A DNA stretch of 64,000 bases from Bacteroides acidifaciens (GTDB lineage: Bacteria > Bacteroidota > Bacteroidia > Bacteroidales > Bacteroidaceae): assembly GCF_903181435.1 (NCBI RefSeq), contig NZ_CAEUHO010000004.1:1302001-1366000 (forward strand). Direction: 5' to 3'. The first letter of the stretch is position 1. Each line of letters opens with the position of its first letter. Shown one piece after another: positions 48,020-56,424 of the stretch. The position numbers and the translations under genes are program-made. The notes below the pieces were generated by a model. The model worked only from the letters and a program-made list of their open reading frames with translations. It was not told the origin of the DNA and ran no database searches.

Positions 48020-51000
48020 TTAGAATGTAACGTTAATACCACCGACGAATGTACGGCTCTTAGGATAAGCAGCGTAATCGATACCCGGAGTCATTGCATT
48101 TTTCTTGCTGCTGGTGTCGACTTCAGGGTCTGCACCACTGTAATTAGTCCAACAGAACAGGTTGTATCCTGTCAGATAGATTCTTACATTCTGGATAAAT
48201 GCTTTCTTAACGATGGTTTTCGGAAGAGAATATCCGATAGTTATGTTGTTCAAACGCAGGAACGAAGCTTTCTCTACAGCATAATCTATCAGTTGCATGG
48301 TAGTGGCGCTGGCTGGATTGTACATATTGGCATTAGCGTTTATTTCATTCAGGCGTAATCCTGCGGCATTCATGTCACCATAAGTGTTAAGTACGTCTGT
48401 GGAGCTAGAAGACAAGTTCAAACCAGTTTCCGGGTCAATCCAAGTGTAGCGGTTGGACAATCTGAAATCATTGTTGAGGTTGTAACCGGTTCTTGAGCCT
48501 GACCGGAAAGAGGAAGCCAGTTTCGTACCATTGACAATTACGTTTCCAACAGAATAGTTGAAGAATACGTTGAAGTCAAAGTTGCCTACACGACCATCAA
48601 ATCCGAAACCGCCGGTTGTCGGAGCAATTGTGTTACCTAGACGTTGTTTGAGAGGGTTGCCGTCTTTATCACATTCCAGTTTCAGCCCGCCCGGATAGTA
48701 TTTACCACCTGTGATGGTAGGACTGTTGTCCTGCATACCGTCTTTCAATGTCCATTCACTGCCACCCCAGACAAGTTCGCCGGTAGGGTTGCTGACAGGA
48801 TCATATACAGTATAGTGACCGTTGGTCTTATATCCCCAAACTTCGCCCAAACGTCCGCCTTTCTCTACGCGGAAGTCTTCGTATTTAGCCATTGTACTAC
48901 CTGACCAGTTACTGCTTTGCCAGGGAGAATCAGTGTTCAGTTTATCAATGTGGTTACGGTTGTAAGAGATGTTGGCGTTAAAGTTCAAAGAAAAGTTCTT
49001 CTTGTCAAACAGGACCGCGGTGACAGAGAGTTCCACACCCTTGTTGGATGTTTGTCCGAAATTCTTATATTGGTAGTTGTAACCGGAAAGAGAAGGGATT
49101 TCAGTACGCATCAACAAGTCTTTGGTAGTATTCCAGTATAAGTCGATAGCACCGGAAATACGGTTATTCCAGAATCCGTAATCAATACCGAAGTTACGGG
49201 TTACTGTAGTTTCCCATTTTAGGTCGGGATTATAAAGGTTAGTACCATGCTCGAGCATAGTGGTGTTTTCGCCGTTGAAGAACGGGTTGCGCGCGTCATT
49301 GCCACCCAATGAATAAGTCGTGGCAAGCAAACCGGAGTTGATGCGGTTATTACCGGCGGTACCGAAGCTCAAACGCAGTTTCAATGCCGACAGCCAGTCT
49401 TGAGTGTTTCTCATGAAGGCCTCGTCGGATACACGCCATGCCAAAGCGGCTGACGGGAAAACACCCCAACGGTTTCCTGAACTGAACTTGCTGGAACCGT
49501 CCGCGCGTACTGTAACGGCAAGCAGATATTTATCCATCATGCTATAGTTTACACGACCGAAAAAAGATAGTATGTTTTCTTTTGCAGCAATAGTGGACTG
49601 GTTGGCAAGAGCTTTGCCCGCCCCCATATTGGCTTTCATATCATCAAAATTCATGGTAACAGGGAAAGCGACAGATACATTTTCTATTGATTTTTTCTGG
49701 CTGCTGCTTATTTCGTGTCCTAACAGTACATTCAGTTTGTCGCGACCCTTAAATAACTTCTTGTTATCATAAGTCACAGTGTTGGCATTACGCCAGTTCA
49801 TAGTTTTCTCTCTTAATAAATAAGCCTGTGGCTGGCCATTGTATCCGTATTTAGAGTTGGATACTGCGTCTACTCCCCAATATTGTTCCGTATCGTCATA
49901 CTTCCATCCGTAACCGAATTCAGAACGGAATGTCCAGTTCTTGAATGGTTTCCAGTTTAAACCTACGTTATAGTTTTGGTTGAAAGTGTTGCGTGCCTTA
50001 TCTGTCGCAAGCAAGCGTTCCAATGGAGACTTCTGTTGTGCCGAACTGTTCTCTTCATCATCGTCACTGTATTTCAGTGAATTAACCGGACGGAATACAA
50101 CTGCGTTGGCTACTGTTGAGTTGGCTGCGTTGGATTCGTTTGTATCGGCTCCACCACCCAAACCGTCGATAGTGGAATAACTTAAACGGGCGTTAAAGTC
50201 CAATGTCATCCATTTGCTCAACTCTGATTTGATTTTAGCGTTTACATTATCTTTCTTGAAGCCGGAATTGAGCATGATGCTCTTCTCTTCATTGTGAGCG
50301 TAGCTGACACTGTAAGTCAGTTGTTTTGTTCCGCCGCTGACGTTCACATTATATTGTTGTTGGTTTCCTGTACGTCCGAACATCTCATCCTGATAGTCGA
50401 TACCGCCAATAGAACGCCAAATGTCCATATCGGCAAAGTTACCATAATCTAAGGAACCGATTTCACGCTGGTAAGCAACAAAGTCGTACGGGCTTAACAC
50501 TTCAGTCAGTTTTGTTACCTGCTTGAAACCGAAAGAAGCACCGAAATCTACTTGTGTCTTACCTTCCTTGCCGCTCTTGGTAGTAACGATGATAACACCA
50601 TTAGCACCACGGGCACCATAAATCGCAGTAGAAGACGCATCTTTCAGAACGTCAATGCTTTGGATTTCGGAAGGAGCGATATCACTGATACTTGAAACGG
50701 GAAATCCATCTACTATATAGAGAGGAGAGTTATCCTGCGACAACGAACCGCCACCACGAACACGAATTTTAATATCTGCATCAGGAGAACCTTCTGTAGT
50801 AGTGATGCTTACACCGGCAAGTTTGCCGGTAAGAGCTTCTGTGGCACTTGCTACAGGAACGGCAGCCAAGTCTTTTGAGCTTACGGATGCTACGGAACCC
50901 GTCAGGTCTCTTTTGTTCACCGTGCCATAACCTATAACTACGACTTCGTCCAATGCTTTTGAGTCATCGACCATCTGTACGTTGATTGTCTTTCTACCTT

Positions 51001-51277
51001 GAACGGCTATTTCCTGTGTTTTCATACCTATATATGAAATCACTAATGTTTTCTTACCGTCTACTTTAATAGAGAAATTACCATCTAAATCTGTAATCGT
51101 ACCGTTGGTCGTATTACCTTTTTCTACAACAGAGGCTCCAATGACAGGCTCTCCGCTGGTGTCTTTCACGTTACCTTTTACGGTAATCGTTTGCGCAGAT
51201 ACGCTAAGCGATATTGCTGAAAATAGCATTAGCAATAAAGAGCGCATGTTTTTCACTTTGTTAGACATTCTTTGCAT
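48020..51277 (-). CDS. susC: SusC-like TonB-dependent outer-membrane transporter
   Basis: A TonB-dependent transporter of 1085 aa importing oligosaccharides across the outer membrane. Order: signal peptide (about 1-28); a carboxypeptidase-regulatory-like domain with VKGNVKDTSGEPVIGASV; the plug domain with EVVVIGYGTVNKRDLTGSV and the IDVLKDASSTAIYGARGANGV signature; a 22-strand barrel ending in VGGINVTF with a terminal aromatic residue. It leads the minus-strand pectin operon and precedes susD. Substrate is inferred as pectin-derived oligogalacturonide. Confidence 0.97.
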   Translation of the reverse strand: MQRMSNKVKNMRSLLLMLFSAISLSVSAQTITVKGNVKDTSGEPVIGASVVEKGNTTNGTITDLDGNFSIKVDGKKTLVISYIGMKTQEIAVQGRKTINVQMVDDSKALDEVVVIGYGTVNKRDLTGSVASVSSKDLAAVPVASATEALTGKLAGVSITTTEGSPDADIKIRVRGGGSLSQDNSPLYIVDGFPVSSISDIAPSEIQSIDVLKDASSTAIYGARGANGVIIVTTKSGKEGKTQVDFGASFGFKQVTKLTEVLSPYDFVAYQREIGSLDYGNFADMDIWRSIGGIDYQDEMFGRTGNQQQYNVNVSGGTKQLTYSVSYAHNEEKSIMLNSGFKKDNVNAKIKSELSKWMTLDFNARLSYSTIDGLGGGADTNESNAANSTVANAVVFRPVNSLKYSDDDEENSSAQQKSPLERLLATDKARNTFNQNYNVGLNWKPFKNWTFRSEFGYGWKYDDTEQYWGVDAVSNSKYGYNGQPQAYLLREKTMNWRNANTVTYDNKKLFKGRDKLNVLLGHEISSSQKKSIENVSVAFPVTMNFDDMKANMGAGKALANQSTIAAKENILSFFGRVNYSMMDKYLLAVTVRADGSSKFSSGNRWGVFPSAALAWRVSDEAFMRNTQDWLSALKLRLSFGTAGNNRINSGLLATTYSLGGNDARNPFFNGENTTMLEHGTNLYNPDLKWETTVTRNFGIDYGFWNNRISGAIDLYWNTTKDLLMRTEIPSLSGYNYQYKNFGQTSNKGVELSVTAVLFDKKNFSLNFNANISYNRNHIDKLNTDSPWQSSNWSGSTMAKYEDFRVEKGGRLGEVWGYKTNGHYTVYDPVSNPTGELVWGGSEWTLKDGMQDNSPTITGGKYYPGGLKLECDKDGNPLKQRLGNTIAPTTGGFGFDGRVGNFDFNVFFNYSVGNVIVNGTKLASSFRSGSRTGYNLNNDFRLSNRYTWIDPETGLNLSSSSTDVLNTYGDMNAAGLRLNEINANANMYNPASATTMQLIDYAVEKASFLRLNNITIGYSLPKTIVKKAFIQNVRIYLTGYNLFCWTNYSGADPEVDTSSKKNAMTPGIDYAAYPKSRTFVGGINVTF

Positions 51278-51342
51278 GTTTATTAATTAATGGTTGTTGT
51301 TTGATAATTCATAAAACTCCTGAAAGAGTTCATTCATCGCTA

Positions 51343-51350
51343 CAAAAGTA
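51343..51350 (-). promoter_or_regulatory. susC promoter -7 box
   Basis: TACTTTTG on the minus strand, a perfect match, about 66 nt upstream of the susC ATG. Upstream of it the word TTGTTTTT recurs at 21-nt spacing (near 51382 and 51403), a weak candidate HTCS site. Confidence 0.65.
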
Positions 51351-51638
51351 TGATAATACAGATACAGCTATGTGCAATATTTGTTTTTCACCTAGTATTT
51401 TTTGTTTTTAGTTGGCTACAAGGTGTAAGAATCTGTTTTGAAGCGTGCTATTTGTGGTTGTGAATTGTGGCAAATATACGAATCCGGGATTTATTAATTG
51501 ATTTTTTTATCGGTTTTTATCCGCTATTCATCAGCTTTTTAACCCGGAATCGACAGAAAATACTGTAGAAGCATAAAGAAATCCTTAGAAAAGATTCATT
51601 CCGGTGCTGGGATGAATCAAAGCAGTACTGAAGTAAGC

Positions 51639-51740
51639 CGAGCCATGTATTTGACTTACTCAAGTCTCCTATATCATTTCATTGAGTGTAGTACTTGTTG
51701 CAGTCAAGTCTCCTACTTGTTACAGCTAAATCTCCTACCA
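51639..51740. repeat. 22-nt-period repeat array (core AAGTCTCCTA)
   Basis: CAAGTCTCCTA occurs at 51661 and 51705, and a one-base variant in the same register at 51727. Degenerate copies occupy the intervening and preceding 22-nt positions (51683, 51639). Each unit contains an inverted GACTT/AAGTC pair (clear at 51653-51666). It is more decayed than the other arrays. Confidence 0.65.
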
Positions 51741-51878
51741 AATATAAAAAGTAAAAAAACGCCTTCAGCTTTCAGTTCTTCAAAAAAGTCCCTTTTCATC
51801 GGTGTTTTTGGCTGAAGTCACTCCTGAATGCAAAAGTGTATAATTTAACCACGTGCCACCCACTTTTACCTGGGTGAT

Positions 51879-51957
51879 GGATCTATATACCCCGCGTGGT
51901 GGGCATATAGATCCAGTACGGTGAGTATATATACCTACCACGGTGAATATATAGCTC
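51879..51957. repeat. 22-nt-period repeat array (core GGTGNNTATATA)
   Basis: The word GGTG(G/A)(G/A)(C/T)ATATA occurs at 51898, 51920 and 51942, exactly 22 nt apart. A perfect 10-bp inverted repeat (GGATCTATAT at 51879-51888 with ATATAGATCC at 51905-51914) overlaps the first unit. It is non-coding and about 140 nt from the previous array. Confidence 0.7.
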
Positions 51958-51998
51958 TATTGTCAAGTCTGAAAAAGCTGAATGCGCTGAAAGCACTT

Positions 51999-52038
51999 TC
52001 CCCTGGCTACAACCTATTCTCGCAGGGGATTTTTTTTC
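51999..52038 (+). terminator. Plus-strand intrinsic terminator without an upstream gene
   Basis: TCCCCTG pairs with CAGGGGA around a 17-nt loop and is followed by eight or more T residues. No plus-strand gene lies between 51290 and here, so it may end an unannotated transcript that crosses the two arrays. Confidence 0.55.
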
Positions 52039-52039
52039 C

Positions 52040-52560
52040 GCCTTCAGCCGCTATCCCCTTTTGCCAAGGCGTTTGCGAATAAAACTGAAACGGCTGAAAC
52101 CGGATTATAGCATAAAAATCAGTAAGAGAGTTTTTAGCTAGTTTGGATACAGATAATTGGAGATTTGGTTTATTTCCGCATGGGGATGAATCAATTTTTA
52201 GGGATATGGCTGTGTCCTGAACCAAATCCCCCAAGAATTACAATTGCGCCCTGACTTTATTGAAACTTAAATAAACGATAGTTATTTAAACCAAAATCCC
52301 CTTTATATTCTTATTAGGAATATAAAAGGGATAATTTTATTGACAAGAGTTGCATGGGGTATGGTGAGATGAAATCATAATTGGGGAATAAATTGCACAA
52401 GACTTTCACAAGTATCCTCCCGTCAATGCCTAAAATCAAGGCAAAGCTAACTAAATAGTTTTTTGAAATGCAATAATTATTAAAATATCTTATGCTATTT
52501 ATGATTATTTTGATATATTGAAGATATTTTGGGGCATCTTTTTTTACCTCGTTGATTTTT
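52040..52560. other. Gene-free AT-rich stretch
   Basis: It contains an inverted TTCAGCCG/CGGCTGAA pair at about 52042 and 52091, and a 15-bp hairpin with one mismatch at 52296-52332 (ATCCCCTTTATATTC arm, 7-nt loop). The short frames here (such as 75 codons on the minus strand at 52007-52234) have no homology I recognise. No other structure was seen. Confidence 0.6.
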
Positions 52561-52562
52561 CT

Positions 52563-52570
52563 TATGTTTG
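52563..52570 (+). promoter_or_regulatory. -7 box for the radical SAM gene
   Basis: TATGTTTG matches TAnnTTTG. The predicted transcription start near 52577 leaves only about 9 nt before the first ATG at 52586, so ATG 52595 or 52601 could be the real start. Confidence 0.6.
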
Positions 52571-52585
52571 TAGATTAAATAATGA

Positions 52586-53572
52586 ATGAACAGAATGGAT
52601 ATGTCAACTTCTTTTCTATATAATGATTTTCCGGCTTTCTTGCGTAAGTATTTTCCTTACAAAGTACAAAAGATTTCATTGAATGCTGGTTTTACCTGTC
52701 CCAACCGGGACGGGACGAAAGGGTGGGGTGGTTGTACTTATTGCAACAACCAGACTTTCAACCCGGATTATTGCCGGACGGAGAAATCCATCGCTACCCA
52801 ACTGGAGGAAGGCAAATGTTTTTTTGCCCATAAATATCCGGATATGAAATATCTGGCCTATTTTCAGGCTTATACCAATACTTATGCGGAATTGGAAGGA
52901 TTGAAACGTAAGTATGAAGAGGCGCTAGAGGTGAAAGATGTCGTAGGTTTGGTGATAGGAACGCGTCCGGATTGTATGCCGGAAGGCTTGTTACGCTATT
53001 TGGAAGAGTTGAACAGGCATACTTTTCTCATGGTGGAATATGGAATAGAAAGTGCTTGCGACAAGACTCTGCAACGTATAAATAGGGGGCATACTTATGC
53101 GGATACAGCAGAAGCGGTCGGGCGGACTGCTGCTTGTGGTATCCTGACAGGCGGACATGTCATCCTCGGACTTCCGGGAGAAACACATGACACGATGGTG
53201 GAACAGGCGGAAATACTTTCGGAGCTGCCGTTGAGCACTCTGAAAATTCATCAGTTGCAACTGATTCGCGGCACGCGCATGGCTCATGAATATGCTGAGA
53301 ATCCCGTTGATTTTCATTTGTTTGCGGAAGTGGACGAATATATTGATTTAGTGATTGACTATGTAGAACATCTCCGTCCCGATATAGTAGTGGAGCGCTT
53401 TGTCTCCCAATCTCCTAAAGATTTATTAATAGCTCCTGACTGGGGGCTGAAAAATTATGAATTTGTAGCGCGTTTACAAAAAAGAATGAAAGAAAGAGGT
53501 GCTTATCAAGGAAAGAAGTACAAGGATTCGGAAAAAAGGATTATTTTTGCAGACGATAAATTTACTACCTGA
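52586..53572 (+). CDS. Radical SAM protein, YhcC/TIGR01212 type
   Basis: A cytoplasmic radical SAM protein of up to 328 aa. The [4Fe-4S] cysteines have the wide spacing typical of this subfamily: C-X11-C-X2-C in TCPNRDGTKGWGGCTYC near residue 38. A further segment, GLPGETHDTMVEQ, fits the barrel. The exact reaction is unknown to me. It is followed after 59 nt by the flavodiiron gene, but a shared role is not evident. Confidence 0.9.
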   Translation: MNRMDMSTSFLYNDFPAFLRKYFPYKVQKISLNAGFTCPNRDGTKGWGGCTYCNNQTFNPDYCRTEKSIATQLEEGKCFFAHKYPDMKYLAYFQAYTNTYAELEGLKRKYEEALEVKDVVGLVIGTRPDCMPEGLLRYLEELNRHTFLMVEYGIESACDKTLQRINRGHTYADTAEAVGRTAACGILTGGHVILGLPGETHDTMVEQAEILSELPLSTLKIHQLQLIRGTRMAHEYAENPVDFHLFAEVDEYIDLVIDYVEHLRPDIVVERFVSQSPKDLLIAPDWGLKNYEFVARLQKRMKERGAYQGKKYKDSEKRIIFADDKFTT

Positions 53573-53631
53573 TAAATATCTATTTGGGGAATATCGGGTG
53601 GTGAGAGAGACTTTTTAATGTAACTTAAAGA

Positions 53632-54828
53632 ATGGAACATAAAACAAGAATTAAAGGAAATGTCCACTATGTGGGAGTAAATGACCGTAACAAGCATAGA
53701 TTTGAGGCGATGTTGCCATTACCCTATGGGGTTTCATACAACTCTTATCTGATTGATGATGAAATGGTGGCATTGGTGGATACGGTGGATATCTGTTATT
53801 TTGAAGTCTACTTGCGTAAGATTAAGCAGGTGATTGGAGAACGTCCCATTAACTATTTGATTATAAATCATATGGAACCTGACCACTCCGGTTCTATCCG
53901 ATTGATTAAGCAGCACTATCCGGAAATTATCATTGTAGGCAACAAGCAGACATTCGGTATGATTGAAGGTTTTTATGGCGTGACCGGAGAACAATATCTG
54001 GTGAAAGACGGAGACTTTCTGGCTTTGGGACGTCATAAACTACGTTTTTATATGACTCCGATGGTACACTGGCCGGAAACGATGATGACATTTGACGAAA
54101 CGGATGGAATTCTTTTCTCCGGTGACGGATTCGGATGTTTCGGTACGCTGGACGGCGGTTTCTTGGATGCCCGTATGAATGTAGATAAGTACTGGGGAGA
54201 AATGGTTCGCTACTATTCAAACATCGTTGGTAAATATGGAAGCCCCGTGCAAAAAGCGTTGCAGAAACTCGGCGGACTTCCTATTTCTGCTATTTGCTCT
54301 ACCCACGGTCCGGTATGGACGGAGAATATAGCCAAAGTGATAGGTATCTATGACCGTTTGAGCCGTTATGATGCGGACGAGGGCGTAGTTATCGCATACG
54401 GAAGCATGTATGGAAATACGGAACAAATGGCTGAGGCTATTGCGGCGGAACTTTCGGCACAGGGAATCAAGAACATCGTTATGCACAATGTGACGAAGAG
54501 TCATCCTTCTTATATCATAGCGGATATTTTCCGTTATAAGGGATTAATCATCGGTTCTCCTACTTACAGCAACCAGATTTTCCCAGAAGTGGAAGCGTTG
54601 CTTTCAAAGATTCTGTTGCGTGAGGTGAAAGGTCGCTATTTAGGCTATTTCGGTTCTTTCACATGGGCAGGTGCTGCTGTGAAGCGTCTGGCTGAATTTG
54701 CAGAAAAGAGCAAATTTGAGTTGATAGGCGACCCGGTAGAGATGAAGCAGGCGATGAAAGACATTACCTATACCCAATGCGAAAACCTGGCGCGTGCAAT
54801 GGCGGAGCGCTTGAAGAAAGACCGTTAA
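53632..54828 (+). CDS. fprA: Flavodiiron protein (FprA/ROO type)
   Basis: A cytoplasmic enzyme that reduces oxygen to water (or NO to N2O), protecting an anaerobe. It is 398 aa: a beta-lactamase-like diiron domain (1-250) with NHMEPDHSG (about residues 78-86), VHWPETM, FSGDGFGCFG and CSTHGPVW supplying the iron ligands; and a flavodoxin domain (255-398) with AYGSMYGNTEQMAEA for FMN. It needs a rubredoxin or similar donor, not encoded nearby. Confidence 0.94.
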   Translation: MEHKTRIKGNVHYVGVNDRNKHRFEAMLPLPYGVSYNSYLIDDEMVALVDTVDICYFEVYLRKIKQVIGERPINYLIINHMEPDHSGSIRLIKQHYPEIIIVGNKQTFGMIEGFYGVTGEQYLVKDGDFLALGRHKLRFYMTPMVHWPETMMTFDETDGILFSGDGFGCFGTLDGGFLDARMNVDKYWGEMVRYYSNIVGKYGSPVQKALQKLGGLPISAICSTHGPVWTENIAKVIGIYDRLSRYDADEGVVIAYGSMYGNTEQMAEAIAAELSAQGIKNIVMHNVTKSHPSYIIADIFRYKGLIIGSPTYSNQIFPEVEALLSKILLREVKGRYLGYFGSFTWAGAAVKRLAEFAEKSKFELIGDPVEMKQAMKDITYTQCENLARAMAERLKKDR

Positions 54829-54879
54829 AACAGTGAATGAGATAATATATTTATTACTAACCTATAAAACAATCGACTT

Positions 54880-55692
54880 ATGAGATTAATTATTCAACCG
54901 GACTACCAGTCCGTATCTCAGTGGGCTGCACATTATGTTGCTGCAAAAATAAAGGCTGCTAATCCGACTCCTGAAAAACCATTTGTATTGGGTTGCCCTA
55001 CAGGTTCTTCTCCTCTGGGTATGTACAAAGCGTTGATTGACTTGAATAAGAAAGGTATCGTTTCCTTCCAAAATGTAGTGACATTCAACATGGACGAATA
55101 TGTAGGATTGCCGAAAGAACATCCGGAAAGCTACTATTCTTTTATGTGGAATAACTTCTTCAGCCATATCGACATCAAACCGGAGAATACAAATATCCTG
55201 AATGGCAACGCTCCTGACTTGGATGCTGAATGTGCACGTTATGAAGAAAAGATTAAGTCTTACGGTGGTATCGACTTGTTTATGGGTGGTATTGGTCCCG
55301 ACGGACATATCGCATTCAACGAACCGGGTTCTTCCCTGACTTCACGCACTCGTCAGAAGACATTGACAATGGATACTATCATTGCCAACTCACGTTTCTT
55401 TGATAATGACATCAACAAAGTTCCCAAGACTTCATTGACAGTGGGTGTGGGTACTGTACTTTCTGCAAAAGAAGTGATGATTATCGTGAACGGTCATAAC
55501 AAGGCACGTGCTTTGTATCATGCTGTAGAAGGTGCCATCACTCAGATGTGGACTATCAGTGCTTTGCAGATGCATGAAAAGGGTATTATCGTTTGTGACG
55601 ATGCTGCTACTGTTGAATTGAAAGTGGGCACTTACCGCTACTTTAAGGATATCGAGTCTACTCACTTGGACCCGGAATCTTTGATTAAGTAA
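54880..55692 (+). CDS. nagB: Glucosamine-6-phosphate deaminase
   Basis: Converts glucosamine 6-phosphate to fructose 6-phosphate and ammonia; cytoplasmic, 270 aa, full length against E. coli NagB (266 aa). The motifs [25 protein letters not shown] (general-base Asp) and [17 protein letters not shown] are intact. It lies 51 nt downstream of fprA and ends at a strong bidirectional terminator. No allosteric conclusions can be drawn here. Confidence 0.96.
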   Translation: MRLIIQPDYQSVSQWAAHYVAAKIKAANPTPEKPFVLGCPTGSSPLGMYKALIDLNKKGIVSFQNVVTFNMDEYVGLPKEHPESYYSFMWNNFFSHIDIKPENTNILNGNAPDLDAECARYEEKIKSYGGIDLFMGGIGPDGHIAFNEPGSSLTSRTRQKTLTMDTIIANSRFFDNDINKVPKTSLTVGVGTVLSAKEVMIIVNGHNKARALYHAVEGAITQMWTISALQMHEKGIIVCDDAATVELKVGTYRYFKDIESTHLDPESLIK

Positions 55693-55712
55693 GACGAGGA
55701 TAAACTCTATAA

Positions 55713-55754
55713 AAAATGGGCTGCATCAGTGTTTAATTGATTGCAGCCCATTTT
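55713..55754. terminator. Bidirectional terminator between nagB and the YciO/YrdC gene
   Basis: A perfect 13-bp stem (AAAATGGGCTGCA with TGCAGCCCATTTT) around a 16-nt loop between convergent genes, with A- and T-tracts within the stem ends. Confidence 0.85.
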
Positions 55755-55785
55755 GTTATAATTGAATTTCCGGCAGGAGAAGAGA

Positions 55786-56400
55786 TTAGTTCTCTTCCAG
55801 CCAGCCTTTCCCTTGACGTACGATTTCCGGCTCGTCCTCTGTGCATTTTACTACGGTCGAGGGTTCTATTCCCCCGATTCCCCCGTCAATGACCAAATCT
55901 ACTATATCACCGAACTTTTCGTCTATAAGTTCGGGGTCAGTCATGTATTCCAAATCCTCATGTTCTTCATATGGTAGGGTGGTAGTCATAATGGGAGCGT
56001 CGAGCAACCGGGCAATCTCACGGATAATGTTATTGTCCGGCATGCGGATACCGACTTCTTTCCGGTTGCGGAAAATCTTGGGCAAACGGTTCGTACCGTT
56101 CAGGATAAAGGTGAATGGTCCCGGAAGATTATGCTTCATAAGCTTGAATACGCTATTGTCTACTTTAGCATATTCGCTGATACTGCTCAAGTCATAACAG
56201 ATGATAGACAGGTTGTTCTTTCGCGGGTCTATCTCTTTAATTCGGCATATCCGCTCTATTGCACGCTCTTTCAGACCGTGGCAGCCGATGGCGTACATCG
56301 TATCGGTAGGATAGATGATGAGTCCGCCGTCATTCAGGATATCAATTACTCGTTGTAAATCCTGCGGGTTGTTATTTTTATCATATAGCTTCAGAAGCAT
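55786..56400 (-). CDS. Sua5/YciO/YrdC-family protein (threonylcarbamoyl-AMP synthase-like)
   Basis: A cytoplasmic protein of 204 aa. The family core GLIIYPTDTMYAIGCHG near residue 28 and the segment LPGPFTFIL are present. True TsaC/Sua5 enzymes make threonylcarbamoyl-AMP for tRNA t6A modification. The basic segment here, KEIDPRKNNLSIICYDL, and overall length resemble YciO, so t6A activity is likely but not certain. It follows the AsmA gene by 24 nt on the same strand. Confidence 0.85.
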   Translation of the reverse strand: MLLKLYDKNNNPQDLQRVIDILNDGGLIIYPTDTMYAIGCHGLKERAIERICRIKEIDPRKNNLSIICYDLSSISEYAKVDNSVFKLMKHNLPGPFTFILNGTNRLPKIFRNRKEVGIRMPDNNIIREIARLLDAPIMTTTLPYEEHEDLEYMTDPELIDEKFGDIVDLVIDGGIGGIEPSTVVKCTEDEPEIVRQGKGWLEEN

Positions 56401-56424
56401 AACTTCTTCTCCTTCCCATCTTCT

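Noticed and set aside
51612..51815. 67-codon plus-strand reading frame
   Set aside because: It runs through the decayed repeat array, has no recognisable domain and no promoter.
52007..52234. 75-codon minus-strand reading frame
   Set aside because: It spans the hairpin-rich gap, with no homology I recognise and low-complexity composition.
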